Positions 34,939 to 43,756 of a stretch of 64,000 nucleotides of DNA are shown one piece after another. Source of the DNA: Paenimyroides tangerinum (GTDB lineage Bacteria; Bacteroidota; Bacteroidia; Flavobacteriales; Flavobacteriaceae). The notes beneath the pieces were generated by a model, which was not told the DNA's origin, made no database searches, and was given only the letters and a program-made list of their open reading frames with translations. Each line of letters begins with the position of its first letter. Position 1 is the first letter of the stretch. The stretch is from positions 1 through 64,000 of the forward strand of contig NZ_RQVQ01000004.1 of the NCBI RefSeq assembly GCF_003865405.1. Reading direction: 5' to 3'. The translations under genes were made by a program, and so were the position numbers.

Positions 34939-35052
34939 AAATTTGTATTTGTTGCAAAATTACGTTTTTTTAACCGAAGCTTTTAATTTGATGGAAATAA
35001 ATAATCATATTCTAAAAGTTTTACTATTTTTATGATTCTCTAAAGTTCATTT

Positions 35053-37143
35053 ATGAAAAAAATATTACTTCCTGTATTCTTTATTATAACTCAAATAGCT
35101 GTTGCTCAAAAACAAAATCAAGTTGATTTTATAAAAGCTAATGCATCTATAGATTTCGATATTTCTCAACGAAAAATATTAGGAAATGTTTCTTATAATT
35201 TTGATGTAAAATCTGAAATAGATACCATTAGAATTGATGCTAAAAATATGCAAATTCAATCGGTTTTAATTGATGGTAAACCTGCTGGATTCAAATACGA
35301 TAACAAGCAAATAAAGCTTTATTCGGGGTATAAAATCGGTGATAATAATTTATCGATTAAATACAATACCATTCCTAAACAGACTGTCTATTTCATTGGA
35401 ACAGGAAATCAAATGCAAATTTGGACGCAAGGTCAAGGAAAATATACTTCTCATTGGTTGCCAAGTTTTGATGATTACAATGAGAAAGTAATTTATAATA
35501 TGTCGATTACGTTTGATAAAAATTATCAAGTTGTTTCAAACGGAGTTTTAGCAAATAAAAAAGTAAACGGAAATAATATCACTTGGAATTATCAAATGGA
35601 ACAACCGATGTCTTCTTATTTGTTGATGTTTGCTATCGGTAAATATGATGTAACTATCCATAAAAGTGCTTCAGGAATTCCAATTGAATCGTATTTAAAA
35701 CCTTCAGACAAAGCGAAAAACGAAACTACATATCAACATACGAAACAAATGTTTGATTTTTTGGAAAAAGAAATCGGTTACAATTATCCTTGGAAAATTT
35801 ATAGAAACATTCCTGTTGAAGATTTTTTATATTCGGGAATGGAAAATACAACATCAACAATTTTTAATCAAGATTTTGTAGTTGATAAAATAGGTGCGGT
35901 TGACAGAAGTTATGTAAACGTAAATGCACACGAATTGGCGCATCAATGGTTTGGTGATTTGATAACTGCGAAAACACCAAAAGACCATTGGCTACAAGAA
36001 GGTTTTGCAACTTTTTATGCTTTGCTTGCAGAACGAGATATTTATGGTGACGATTATTTTTATTGGGAACTTTACGAAATGGCTGAGAAAATCCAGAAAG
36101 AAAGTAAAACTGCTAAAAATACGGTTGTTTATAGTGAAGGTGCTACGTCTTTGACATATTATGAAAAAGGAGCTTGGGCCTTATTTGTTTTACGAAATCA
36201 GATTGGAGATGCCAATTTTCAGACTGCTGTAAAAAATTATTTAGATAAATATGGTTTTAAAAACGTTTCTACAGATGAGTTTCTGAAGGAAGTTGAAAGT
36301 GTTTATTCGTTTAATTCTGATAAGTTCAAAAAGGAATGGCTAACAAATCAATCTTTTGATATAAAACAAGCTGTTTTTCTGTTGAAAAACAATCCGATGA
36401 TTCAACAATATTTAGAATTGGTTGATAAGCAAGCATTGCCATTTTCTACGAAAAAAGAATATTTATTTAATGTATTAACTACAAGTCCTTACGAAAAAGT
36501 AAAACAAGAAGTCATTTATCAAATTCATAATGTTCCGTATGAAGAAGCAAAAGAATTTTATGATTATGTTGCAAATTCGGATAACGTAAAGGTACGTCAA
36601 GCAATGGTTCAAGTGCTAAAGGAAATCCCGAATGAATATGTAGAAACGTATAAAACGTTCTTGGATGACGGTTCGTATTTGACACAAGAAATGGCTTTGA
36701 AAAACATTTGGTATCAACGTCCAGATTTGAAACATCAGGTTTTAGATAAATCAAAAAACTGGGAAGGTTTTAACGATAAAAATTTACGAATCACTTGGTT
36801 AATGTTAGCTTTAGCTACGGATAATTATTATCCTGAAAAAAAGGCAAATTGGTATAAAGAATTGGAAGGTTATGCGTATTCTAAATACAATAGTAATGTT
36901 CGAATGAATGCGATTTCAGCAATGTGGTTTTTAAATCAATACGATAGTAATACACTGCCACATCTTGTAAATGCATTGGTCAGTCACAAACCGCAGTTTA
37001 GAAAATTTGGTCGTGATGCAATTATCGAATTGTGTACAAAGAAAGAATTCAAAAAGCATTTCAATGATTTAATTCCTTACTTACCAGAAGATGAACATAT
37101 AGCTTTGAAAAAATTAATGGATGAAATTAGTAATCCGGAATAA
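35053..37143 (+). CDS. M1-family aminopeptidase, secreted
   Basis: A type I signal peptide (LLPVFFIITQIAVAQKQ) is followed by an M1 metallopeptidase: beta-domain, then the exopeptidase motif YSGMENTT (GAMEN equivalent, near residue 262), and the zinc site HELAHQWFGD with a second Glu in WLQEGFATF. A catalytic Tyr lies in SLTYYEKGAW. The 696-residue protein ends with an alpha-helical region of HEAT-like repeats. It should trim N-terminal residues from peptides in the periplasm. It is transcribed alone, closed by a strong terminator. Confidence 0.93.
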   Translation: MKKILLPVFFIITQIAVAQKQNQVDFIKANASIDFDISQRKILGNVSYNFDVKSEIDTIRIDAKNMQIQSVLIDGKPAGFKYDNKQIKLYSGYKIGDNNLSIKYNTIPKQTVYFIGTGNQMQIWTQGQGKYTSHWLPSFDDYNEKVIYNMSITFDKNYQVVSNGVLANKKVNGNNITWNYQMEQPMSSYLLMFAIGKYDVTIHKSASGIPIESYLKPSDKAKNETTYQHTKQMFDFLEKEIGYNYPWKIYRNIPVEDFLYSGMENTTSTIFNQDFVVDKIGAVDRSYVNVNAHELAHQWFGDLITAKTPKDHWLQEGFATFYALLAERDIYGDDYFYWELYEMAEKIQKESKTAKNTVVYSEGATSLTYYEKGAWALFVLRNQIGDANFQTAVKNYLDKYGFKNVSTDEFLKEVESVYSFNSDKFKKEWLTNQSFDIKQAVFLLKNNPMIQQYLELVDKQALPFSTKKEYLFNVLTTSPYEKVKQEVIYQIHNVPYEEAKEFYDYVANSDNVKVRQAMVQVLKEIPNEYVETYKTFLDDGSYLTQEMALKNIWYQRPDLKHQVLDKSKNWEGFNDKNLRITWLMLALATDNYYPEKKANWYKELEGYAYSKYNSNVRMNAISAMWFLNQYDSNTLPHLVNALVSHKPQFRKFGRDAIIELCTKKEFKKHFNDLIPYLPEDEHIALKKLMDEISNPE

Positions 37144-37144
37144 A

Positions 37145-37184
37145 AAATAAACCCATTAGAATTTAACTAATGGGTTTATTTTTT
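37145..37184 (+). terminator. Bidirectional terminator between convergent genes
   Basis: A 15-bp stem AAATAAACCCATTAG with its complement and a T run; the minus-strand gene ends 3 bases away. Confidence 0.85.
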
Positions 37185-37186
37185 AT

Positions 37187-37384
37187 CTAATCACAATTCA
37201 CGTCAACAAAATAATAACCTTCTAAATCGTATTGAGAGCAATATCCTTCTCGAGTTCCAATCAATTCGTAAGTTATAATTCCTTCATCATCGGTTAAAAT
37301 GTTATAAACTTCACAACCACAATCACCTTTGGTATCACAAGCGAAAAATAGGAGTGGACTTAATAGTATAAATATCTTTTTCAT
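37187..37384 (-). CDS. Small hypothetical lipoprotein
   Basis: The ATG at 37384 gives MKKIFILLSPLLFFACDTKG, a typical lipoprotein signal. An ATG at 37417 would add 11 charged residues. The mature part has only about 50 residues with five further Cys (DCGCEVYN, GYCSQYD, VDVNCD) and a beta-type stretch GIITYELIGTREG. No known domain. The Cys pattern suggests a small disulfide-stabilised envelope protein. Confidence 0.65.
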   Translation of the reverse strand: MKKIFILLSPLLFFACDTKGDCGCEVYNILTDDEGIITYELIGTREGYCSQYDLEGYYFVDVNCD

Positions 37385-37432
37385 AATCTTAACATTTAAT
37401 TTTTCTTTAAGATACAAATATCATTCCTAAAA

Positions 37433-37963
37433 TTACATCATTTCAGTTACTTCTTTTCTCAGACGTGTTTTTGCTAAATCAACAACATTATTATTATCAG
37501 ATTTGGTTAAAAGTTTCATTCTTAGGTCATCAGCGTTAATTACTTTTTCATCTAAAGACGTTTTTAATACATCTTGAATAACTGTATTTTTAGCAGTTAA
37601 AACTAATGCCCAACTTTCTTCTGAAACATATAATTGTTGCGATAAATTAAAATCAAATTCTTGTTCAATATTTTGTATTAAGTAATTTGCATAATCTTGT
37701 TTTAAGCTTGAAATAGGCTGTACACGAGATAATAATTTAGGTAAATCGATACGTTCCATTAAAATAGTTAAACGTTCATAAGCTTGTAAAACTTGTGGTG
37801 TAGCTTGACGTTTTGGTTTGCTTTCTTCCTGATAAAAAACAGGAGGTTGAGCATATTTAGGTTTTCTATTTTTATTGATAGCTTTATCTAAGAAATAATA
37901 AATCACTACAATTAAAACAAGTCCGAAAAAAAGTAATGCCAATTCTTTAATATCTAGTTCCAT
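37433..37963 (-). CDS. Conserved membrane-anchored protein of unknown function
   Basis: One N-terminal helix (KELALLFFGLVLIVVIYYFL) is followed by a basic linker and a helical soluble domain. It contains LQAYERLTILMERIDLPKLL, DYANYLIQNIEQEFDFNLSQQLYVS and SWALVLTAKNTVIQDVLKT. I recall proteins with this pattern being widespread in Flavobacteria, but no function is known to me. The domain has no enzyme motif. It sits divergently upstream of the UvrD/PcrA helicase gene. Confidence 0.7.
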   Translation of the reverse strand: MELDIKELALLFFGLVLIVVIYYFLDKAINKNRKPKYAQPPVFYQEESKPKRQATPQVLQAYERLTILMERIDLPKLLSRVQPISSLKQDYANYLIQNIEQEFDFNLSQQLYVSEESWALVLTAKNTVIQDVLKTSLDEKVINADDLRMKLLTKSDNNNVVDLAKTRLRKEVTEMM

Positions 37964-38031
37964 TTATTTTTTTTTCGAAATTAGTAAATCTGAAAGACTA
38001 AACAAATATTAATTTACGATTATTAAAAAAC

Positions 38032-38062
38032 TTGTAATAACCATTATGTAGTAGTAAATTTG
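38032..38062 (+). promoter_or_regulatory. Promoter of the UvrD/PcrA helicase gene
   Basis: TTG (38032-38034), a 20-base spacer, and TAAATTTG (38055-38062), close to the Bacteroidetes consensus. It supports the ATG at 38083 over an upstream TTG at 38068. Confidence 0.6.
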
Positions 38063-38082
38063 AGCTTTTGAAATTAGAAACT

Positions 38083-40419
38083 ATGGAAGCATTAATAAAT
38101 CAATTAAATGAAGCTCAACGAGCACCTGTTTTACAGAAAGATGGCGCAATGATTGTAATCGCTGGAGCTGGTTCTGGGAAAACCCGTGTTCTAACACTTC
38201 GAATTGCTTATTTGATGCATCAAGGAGTTGATGCGTTTAACATTTTATCGTTGACTTTTACTAACAAGGCAGCACGTGAAATGAAAGAACGTATTTCTAA
38301 AATCGTTGGTCATACCGAAGCTAAAAATCTTTGGATGGGAACGTTTCACTCGGTTTTTGCTAAAATACTACGTTCAGAAGCTGATAAATTAGGCTATCCA
38401 TCTAATTTCACGATTTATGATTCTCAAGATAGTCAACGATTAATCGGACAGATTATCAAAGAAATGCAACTTGACCGTGATATTTATAAACCGAATCAGG
38501 TTTTAAGTAGAATTTCATCTTATAAAAATAGTTTAATTACTGTAAAAGCGTATTTCAATAATCCAGAATTAATGGAAGCTGATGCGATGGCTAAAAAACC
38601 TCGTATTGGTGATATTTACCAACATTATGTTGAGCGTTGTTTTAAATCTGGAGCTATGGATTTCGACGATTTATTATTGAAAACGAATGAACTTTTAACG
38701 CTTCATCCTGACGTTTTATTAAAATATCAAAACCGTTTTAGATATATTTTGGTTGATGAGTACCAAGATACCAACCATTCACAATATTTAATTGTTAAGG
38801 CGCTTTCAGACCGTTTTCAGAATATTTGTGTTGTAGGTGATGATGCACAGTCTATTTACGCGTTTCGTGGTGCAAACATCAATAATATTCTAAATTTTCA
38901 AAAAGATTATAAAGGAGTTCAAACCTATCGTTTGGAACAAAATTATCGTTCTTCTAGAAATATTGTTGAAGCCGCAAATACAATTATCGACCACAACAAA
39001 ACAAAATTAGATAAAGTGGTTTGGACAGCTAATCCGGATGGACCAAAAATAAAAGTTCATCGTTCGATTACAGATGCAGAAGAAGGACGTTTCGTCGCAA
39101 GTACCATTTTCGAACAAAAAATGTTGCATCAGAAAATGAATGGCGAATTTGCAATTCTATATCGTACCAATGCGCAATCTCGTGCCATGGAAGATGCCTT
39201 GCGTAAACGCGATATTCCGTATCGAATTTATGGTGGATTATCGTTTTATCAACGTAAAGAAATCAAAGATGTTTTGGGATATTTACGAATGGTAATCAAT
39301 CCAAAAGATGAAGAAGCATTGGTTCGAATTATAAATTTCCCAACTCGTGGAATTGGAAATACAACCGTTGAAAAATTAAATATTGCAGCAAATCATTACA
39401 AACGAAGTATTTTCGAAGTAATGGAACATATCGATAAAATCGATTTGAAATTAACGGCTGGAACTAAAAATAAAATCAATGATTTTGTAACTATGATTAA
39501 AAATTTTCAGGTTATAAATGAAACTCAAGATGCTTATTATTTAGCCGATTATGTGGTTAAAAAAACAGGATTGGTTCAAGAATTAAAAAAAGATGGAACT
39601 CCAGAAGGAATTGCAAAATTAGAGAATATTGAAGAATTATTAAACGGTATTAAAGATTTTACAGAAGGTCAAAAAGAAGTTGATGGCGCTCGTGGTGCAT
39701 TGGCTGAATTTATGGAAGATGTCGCTTTAGCAACCGATTTAGATAATGATAAAGGTGACGATGACCGTGTCGCTTTAATGACCATTCATTTGGCAAAAGG
39801 ACTGGAATTCCCGACGGTTTTCTGTGTTGGAATGGAAGAAGATTTGTTTCCAAGTGCAATGAGTATGAGTACAAGAAGTGAGTTAGAGGAGGAGCGAAGA
39901 TTGTTTTACGTTGCGTTGACGCGTGCAGAGCATCAAGCGTATTTAACTTATGCGCAATCGCGTTATCGTTGGGGAAAACTTACAGATTGTGACCCATCTC
40001 GTTTTATAGAAGAAATTGCCCCACAATATTTAGAATTTCTGACTCCGCCAGAAACGAATTATCGTTATAAATCAGGAATCAATTCTGATATTTTTGGTGA
40101 TGTTGATAAATCAAAATTTAGACAAACAAAACCTGTTTCAGGAACGCCTCCAAAGACACTTTCTGAAATCAATAATAAAGAAGAAGGTCCGCAAATTCGT
40201 AAGTTGAAAGAACTTTCAAAAGCGATTTCATCTACTAAAGGTCAAGCTGATACTTCTGGTTTAGAACAAGGTCAAGTGGTGATGCATGAACGTTTTGGTA
40301 AAGGAAAAATATTGAATTTAGAAGGAGTGGGAGCTGATAGAAAAGCTGAAATTCACTTTGAAGTTGGCGGAATTAAAAAATTATTACTTCGATTTGCGAA
40401 GTTGAATGTAATTTCGTAA
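38083..40419 (+). CDS. pcrA: UvrD/PcrA-type superfamily 1 DNA helicase
   Basis: Superfamily 1A helicase motifs run in order: LNEAQRAPVLQ (Q), IAGAGSGKTRVLTLRIAYL (I), LTFTNKAAREMKERI (Ia), FRYILVDEYQDTNHSQY (II), CVVGDDAQSIYAFRGA (III), YRLEQNYRSS (IV), LMTIHLAKGLEFPTVF (V) and ERRLFYVALTRAEH (VI). The C-terminal Tudor-like end GQVVMHERFGKGKI is typical of PcrA. It unwinds DNA in nucleotide excision repair, replication restart and conflicts with transcription. About 778 residues from ATG 38083. Confidence 0.94.
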   Translation: MEALINQLNEAQRAPVLQKDGAMIVIAGAGSGKTRVLTLRIAYLMHQGVDAFNILSLTFTNKAAREMKERISKIVGHTEAKNLWMGTFHSVFAKILRSEADKLGYPSNFTIYDSQDSQRLIGQIIKEMQLDRDIYKPNQVLSRISSYKNSLITVKAYFNNPELMEADAMAKKPRIGDIYQHYVERCFKSGAMDFDDLLLKTNELLTLHPDVLLKYQNRFRYILVDEYQDTNHSQYLIVKALSDRFQNICVVGDDAQSIYAFRGANINNILNFQKDYKGVQTYRLEQNYRSSRNIVEAANTIIDHNKTKLDKVVWTANPDGPKIKVHRSITDAEEGRFVASTIFEQKMLHQKMNGEFAILYRTNAQSRAMEDALRKRDIPYRIYGGLSFYQRKEIKDVLGYLRMVINPKDEEALVRIINFPTRGIGNTTVEKLNIAANHYKRSIFEVMEHIDKIDLKLTAGTKNKINDFVTMIKNFQVINETQDAYYLADYVVKKTGLVQELKKDGTPEGIAKLENIEELLNGIKDFTEGQKEVDGARGALAEFMEDVALATDLDNDKGDDDRVALMTIHLAKGLEFPTVFCVGMEEDLFPSAMSMSTRSELEEERRLFYVALTRAEHQAYLTYAQSRYRWGKLTDCDPSRFIEEIAPQYLEFLTPPETNYRYKSGINSDIFGDVDKSKFRQTKPVSGTPPKTLSEINNKEEGPQIRKLKELSKAISSTKGQADTSGLEQGQVVMHERFGKGKILNLEGVGADRKAEIHFEVGGIKKLLLRFAKLNVIS

Positions 40420-40439
40420 TTTTTAATAAAAAAAGTGCT

Positions 40440-41060
40440 ATGAGTCAATTTATTAAAATTTATCCAGAAAATCCAAATCAAAAAGAAATTGATAAGGTGG
40501 TCAAAGTCTTAAAAGACGGCGGTTTAATTATATATCCGACCGATACTGTTTATGGTTTAGGTTGCGATATTACGAATACAAAAGCGTTAGAAAAAATTGC
40601 TAAAATAAAAGGAATCAAACTAGAAAAAGCTAATTTCTCTTTTGTTTGTAGTGATTTAAGTAACATTTCTGATTATATCAAGCAGATTGACACAAGTACG
40701 TTTAAGATTTTAAAACGTGCTTTGCCAGGACCATATACTTTTATTTTACCAGGAAATAACAATCTTCCGAAGGAATTTAAAAAGAAAACTACCGTTGGTA
40801 TTCGTGTTCCGGATAACAATATTGTAATTGATATTGTGAAAAAACTTGGAAACCCAATTGTTTCGACTTCGATTTATGACGAAGATGAATTATTAGAATA
40901 CACAACTGACCCAGAATTGATTTTTGAGAAATGGCAAAATATTGTTGATTTGGTAATCGATGGTGGTTATGGCGATAATTTTGCTTCAACGGTTATTGAT
41001 TTATCAGGTCACGAACCCGTTGTTATCCGTGAAGGAAAAGGTAGTTTAGATGTTTTATAA
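40440..41060 (+). CDS. YciO-like Sua5/YrdC family protein
   Basis: The 206-residue protein has a YrdC fold: GGLIIYPTDTVYGLGCDITNTKALEKIAKIKG, RALPGPYTFILPGN, TTVGIRVPDN, NPIVSTSIYD, and the end GGYGDNFASTVIDLSGHEPVVIREG. The LEKANFSFVCSDLS stretch and the GGYGDNF ending are those of the YciO subgroup rather than the t6A enzyme TsaC. A second YrdC protein at 46249 is the better TsaC candidate. YciO's physiological role remains uncertain. It follows the helicase by 20 bases. Confidence 0.85.
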   Translation: MSQFIKIYPENPNQKEIDKVVKVLKDGGLIIYPTDTVYGLGCDITNTKALEKIAKIKGIKLEKANFSFVCSDLSNISDYIKQIDTSTFKILKRALPGPYTFILPGNNNLPKEFKKKTTVGIRVPDNNIVIDIVKKLGNPIVSTSIYDEDELLEYTTDPELIFEKWQNIVDLVIDGGYGDNFASTVIDLSGHEPVVIREGKGSLDVL

Positions 41061-41064
41061 AATT

Positions 41065-41090
41065 TAGCTTCTATTTTAGAAGCTTTTTTT
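41065..41090 (+). terminator. Terminator after the YciO-like gene
   Basis: Stem AGCTTCT/AGAAGCT with a five-base loop and seven T. Confidence 0.8.
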
Positions 41091-41778
41091 ATTTCATCCA
41101 ATTAGAAATCAATTCGTTATTTTCAGAAAGATTTCCAATCATAAAAGATTTACTACTTCTCAATGCTTTTGAATAATCAATTTCTTCTTTAATTACACCT
41201 TCGTTATCAATGTAATTTGAATGTAAAAAATAGATTTTTTCATTAGCTTTTAGAACATAACCTGTATGAAAATCTAAACCAATTATAAAAACACTATGAT
41301 TTGGTTGTTTTTCGATATATTCTTTTAATTTATTAAAATCTCCAAAACGTTTTACATTCACACAAAGTTCATTTATCATTTTTGAAGAAACATCTTGAGC
41401 CAATTTTACCCGTTGGATTTTAAATCCTAAATCTGCTAAAACATTGGTTACAAAATAACCACAAGCAATGGTTCCCTCGTTTGGATTTCTTGTTGTTCCA
41501 TTAAAATCCCATTTTGTTCCTATCCAATATTTAGAAATTTTTTCGTTATAAATATCAAATAAATATTTTTTAGCATCATCACTTTTTAAAAATTCCGTTT
41601 TTTTATTTTTAACATCAATCAAAAAATTAGTATAAGAAATTGAATCTTCAACTACGTCAGAAGATAACAATGTTTTACCAACATCTAAATTTAATTCGGT
41701 TTTTGTTTTTTTGATTATGAAAATAGAACCAATTCCAATAAAGAGAATTGAGAAAATAAATAAGGTTTTGTTTTTCAT
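41089..41778 (-). CDS. Hypothetical membrane-anchored NlpC/P60-like protein
   Basis: An N-terminal helix (LFIFSILFIGIGSIFIIK) is followed by a domain with a possible papain-like dyad. YWIGTKWDFNG and GTIACGYFVTNVLADLGF place a Cys at the start of a helix, and SVFIIGLDFHTGYVLKANEK has a His at the start of a strand. The order, a Cys then a strand beginning with His, is that of NlpC/P60 and related amidase folds that often act on cell wall peptides. It is a weak match by eye and the family is not certain. The gene is flanked by a frameshifted gene on the same strand. Confidence 0.6.
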   Translation of the reverse strand: MKNKTLFIFSILFIGIGSIFIIKKTKTELNLDVGKTLLSSDVVEDSISYTNFLIDVKNKKTEFLKSDDAKKYLFDIYNEKISKYWIGTKWDFNGTTRNPNEGTIACGYFVTNVLADLGFKIQRVKLAQDVSSKMINELCVNVKRFGDFNKLKEYIEKQPNHSVFIIGLDFHTGYVLKANEKIYFLHSNYIDNEGVIKEEIDYSKALRSSKSFMIGNLSENNELISNWMK

Positions 41779-41802
41779 AGAAAGTTGGAAAAAAAAATAT
41801 TA

Positions 41803-42296
41803 TTATGAAGTTAAGAAATACATCAAAGTAACTAATGCAATCACAACAATTAAGATGATAACAAGCTTTCCAGTATTATCATTTTAACAGTTATAGGATT
41901 TACATTCTGATTCGTTATCGAATTTTCTTTATAATATGCATCTTCATATTCTTTGATTTTCAAACTATCATGCATAATTCTTTTTACGTTTTTCCATAAT
42001 ATATGGTCTGGATTTACGAGTGTTTCGATTCCTTGGTCGTCACAATATCGAACTTCGATCGTATTTTTCAGTGTTTTAATTTGTACACCTTCTTTCTTAG
42101 GGAAATTCAAATTTGAGTCTTGCTCAATATTTTCAGGGTCGTAATTATCAACAAAATTTTTAGCATCTCTTAGACCTACATTACAGTGATCAACAATGTA
42201 TTTAATTGCCTCTATTTTTTGATTCTTGTTCAGAAAATTATCTAATATTACTAAATCAACAGGAACATTGTTTATAGTTATTGCTTTTTGATACAT
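41803..42296 (-). pseudogene. L7/L12-C-terminal-like protein with membrane tail, frameshifted
   Basis: The frame from ATG 42296 encodes VDLVILDNFLNKNQKIEAIK and CNVGLRDAKNFVDNY, close to the C-terminal domain of ribosomal protein L7/L12 (KxxAIKxV...GLGLKEAKDLV). It runs on to NPITVKM and stops at 41850. A different frame continues NDNTGKLVIILIVVIALVTL and MYFLTS, a membrane helix, and stops at 41803. One extra A in the AAAA run would join them into 164 residues: L7/L12-like domain, linker, C-terminal anchor. This may be genuine decay or a one-base sequencing error. It is not a ribosomal protein gene. Confidence 0.65.
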
Positions 42297-42376
42297 ATCT
42301 AAAAGTTTGATATTATGTTAAATACAGTGAGATTTAATGAAAGAAAAAGATGAATTATAAATTCACCTTTAAAATT

Positions 42377-42991
42377 TTATGATTCAATTTGTAATGAAAT
42401 CGTAATTTGACCTTCTTTGTTCTGGTAAAGTTCAATTCCACTTAATCCTAAATCAGACAAATCGTGTCCCCAAATTCCATATTTCCCATCTGTTTGATTT
42501 CTATTGATTAAACCAGTTCGTTGTTGTAATGGAATGGTTTTAGTTTTAGCGGATGCTTCTTCTTCTTTATATATGTCTTTATATTTTTCACTTATTAATA
42601 ATATCAAATCCTTTCTTGAAAACCCATTTGGATTATTAATTTCAATAATAGCTGGGTTATTTAGAGGATAATCAATAATTAATTTTGCTGAGGTTTGTTC
42701 AATCAGAATTTCATTCGGATTGATTAGTTGGTTTATTTGAGATTTTGCGTTTTCTATGTTAATCCACGGTATCAATTCATTGCCAAAATTTTTTGCTTGT
42801 TCCTGATTTGGTTTTAATTCAATGGAATAATCAGCGATAATTTCGCCTGCATTAGCATACGTTTTGTCGTAGTTTTCAATTTCTCTTTTTTGAATTGATT
42901 CAATTGTATCTATTTCATTTTCAGCAGCCTTTTTATTGCAACTGATTAAGAAAAAAATAAATAGTAAACCAAAGGATATCGTAGTTTTCAT
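42377..42991 (-). CDS. Hypothetical lipoprotein
   Basis: A lipoprotein signal (GLLFIFFLISCNKKA) precedes about 185 residues with no domain known to me. Landmarks are EIENYDKTYANAGEIIADYSI, NGFSRKDLILLISEKYKDIYKEEEASA and the ending GIWGHDLSDLGLSGIELYQN. This looks like a small mixed alpha/beta domain. It is flanked by a frameshifted gene and a DUF2490 gene. Function is unknown. Confidence 0.7.
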   Translation of the reverse strand: MKTTISFGLLFIFFLISCNKKAAENEIDTIESIQKREIENYDKTYANAGEIIADYSIELKPNQEQAKNFGNELIPWINIENAKSQINQLINPNEILIEQTSAKLIIDYPLNNPAIIEINNPNGFSRKDLILLISEKYKDIYKEEEASAKTKTIPLQQRTGLINRNQTDGKYGIWGHDLSDLGLSGIELYQNKEGQITISLQIES

Positions 42992-43053
42992 AATTCATTC
43001 TATTTTGTTTTTCAAATGTATATTTTTTTTACGATTAAAATCTACTTTTAAAA

Positions 43054-43084
43054 AAAAACTCGCATTTACAAAATACGAGTTTTT
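43054..43084 (-). terminator. Terminator of the tsaC-cca-ctaA-DUF2490 operon
   Basis: Stem AAAACTCGCATTT/AAATACGAGTTTT with a long T run on the minus strand, just after the DUF2490 stop. Confidence 0.8.
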
Positions 43085-43088
43085 AATT

Positions 43089-43754
43089 TTATTTCCATTT
43101 CAATTGATGATGTAACGAAATCATAAATTGCTGATTCGAAGAATTTTCTAACATTTGATTCATCCATCCAGCCTGAAAAGCTAATTTTTTATTCAGTTTA
43201 ACTCCAGCTCCAATAAACAATCGATTTCTATCGAATAGTCCAGATGTTTCTGTTTTTTCACCGTTTATAAAAATTTCGTTATAAGCTGTTGCATAAAAAT
43301 TCTTTCCACAATCTGTATTATAAACAGGAATATCTAATCCCAACTGATAACGAAAACGTGTTTTAAAATCGGTGTTTTCAATAAATCGTTGTTCATATCG
43401 AAAACGATGTTTGAAGTTTAATTTAGAAACGTTTTGTTGCATTAAAGCTTCTTGATAAATTCTATTTTCACGAACTGGTAAATCAGGTGTAAATTCTTTT
43501 TCTGTTTGAATGAATCCGTATCCAGCTCCAAATGTAATTTCATTTTTAAAATTGTATTGAAGTGCGCCACGAACTAATATTTGGTTTAAATCTGTACCTA
43601 TATTATGATTTCTATCTTGTATTTCGTAATGAACTTTGAGTGGAGTTTCTTTTACAGAAACATTTCCAAAATACATTAACCATAAGCCATTTCCATTTGA
43701 TGCAAAACTTGAAGCTTGATAAAGTAAAGTAATTGCAACTAAAATCTTTTTCAT
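43089..43754 (-). CDS. DUF2490 outer-membrane-type protein
   Basis: A signal peptide (ILVAITLLYQASSFASNGNG) is followed by an all-beta protein with alternating hydrophobic strands: GLWLMYFGNVSV, KVHYEIQDRNHNI, EITFGAGYGFIQTE, NFKHRFRYEQRFI, FKTRFRYQLGLDIPVY, LFIGAGVKLNKKLAFQAGWM. It ends ISLHHQLKWK, with an aromatic and a charged residue last. This is the DUF2490 family, predicted outer-membrane beta-barrels of Bacteroidetes. Substrate is unknown. It lies 2 bases after ctaA. Confidence 0.85.
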   Translation of the reverse strand: MKKILVAITLLYQASSFASNGNGLWLMYFGNVSVKETPLKVHYEIQDRNHNIGTDLNQILVRGALQYNFKNEITFGAGYGFIQTEKEFTPDLPVRENRIYQEALMQQNVSKLNFKHRFRYEQRFIENTDFKTRFRYQLGLDIPVYNTDCGKNFYATAYNEIFINGEKTETSGLFDRNRLFIGAGVKLNKKLAFQAGWMNQMLENSSNQQFMISLHHQLKWK

Positions 43755-43756
43755 AA

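Noticed and set aside
41850..42296. Ribosomal protein L7/L12 gene
   Set aside because: Only the C-terminal-domain pattern is present, without the N-terminal dimer domain or rpl neighbours; the sequence context is accessory.
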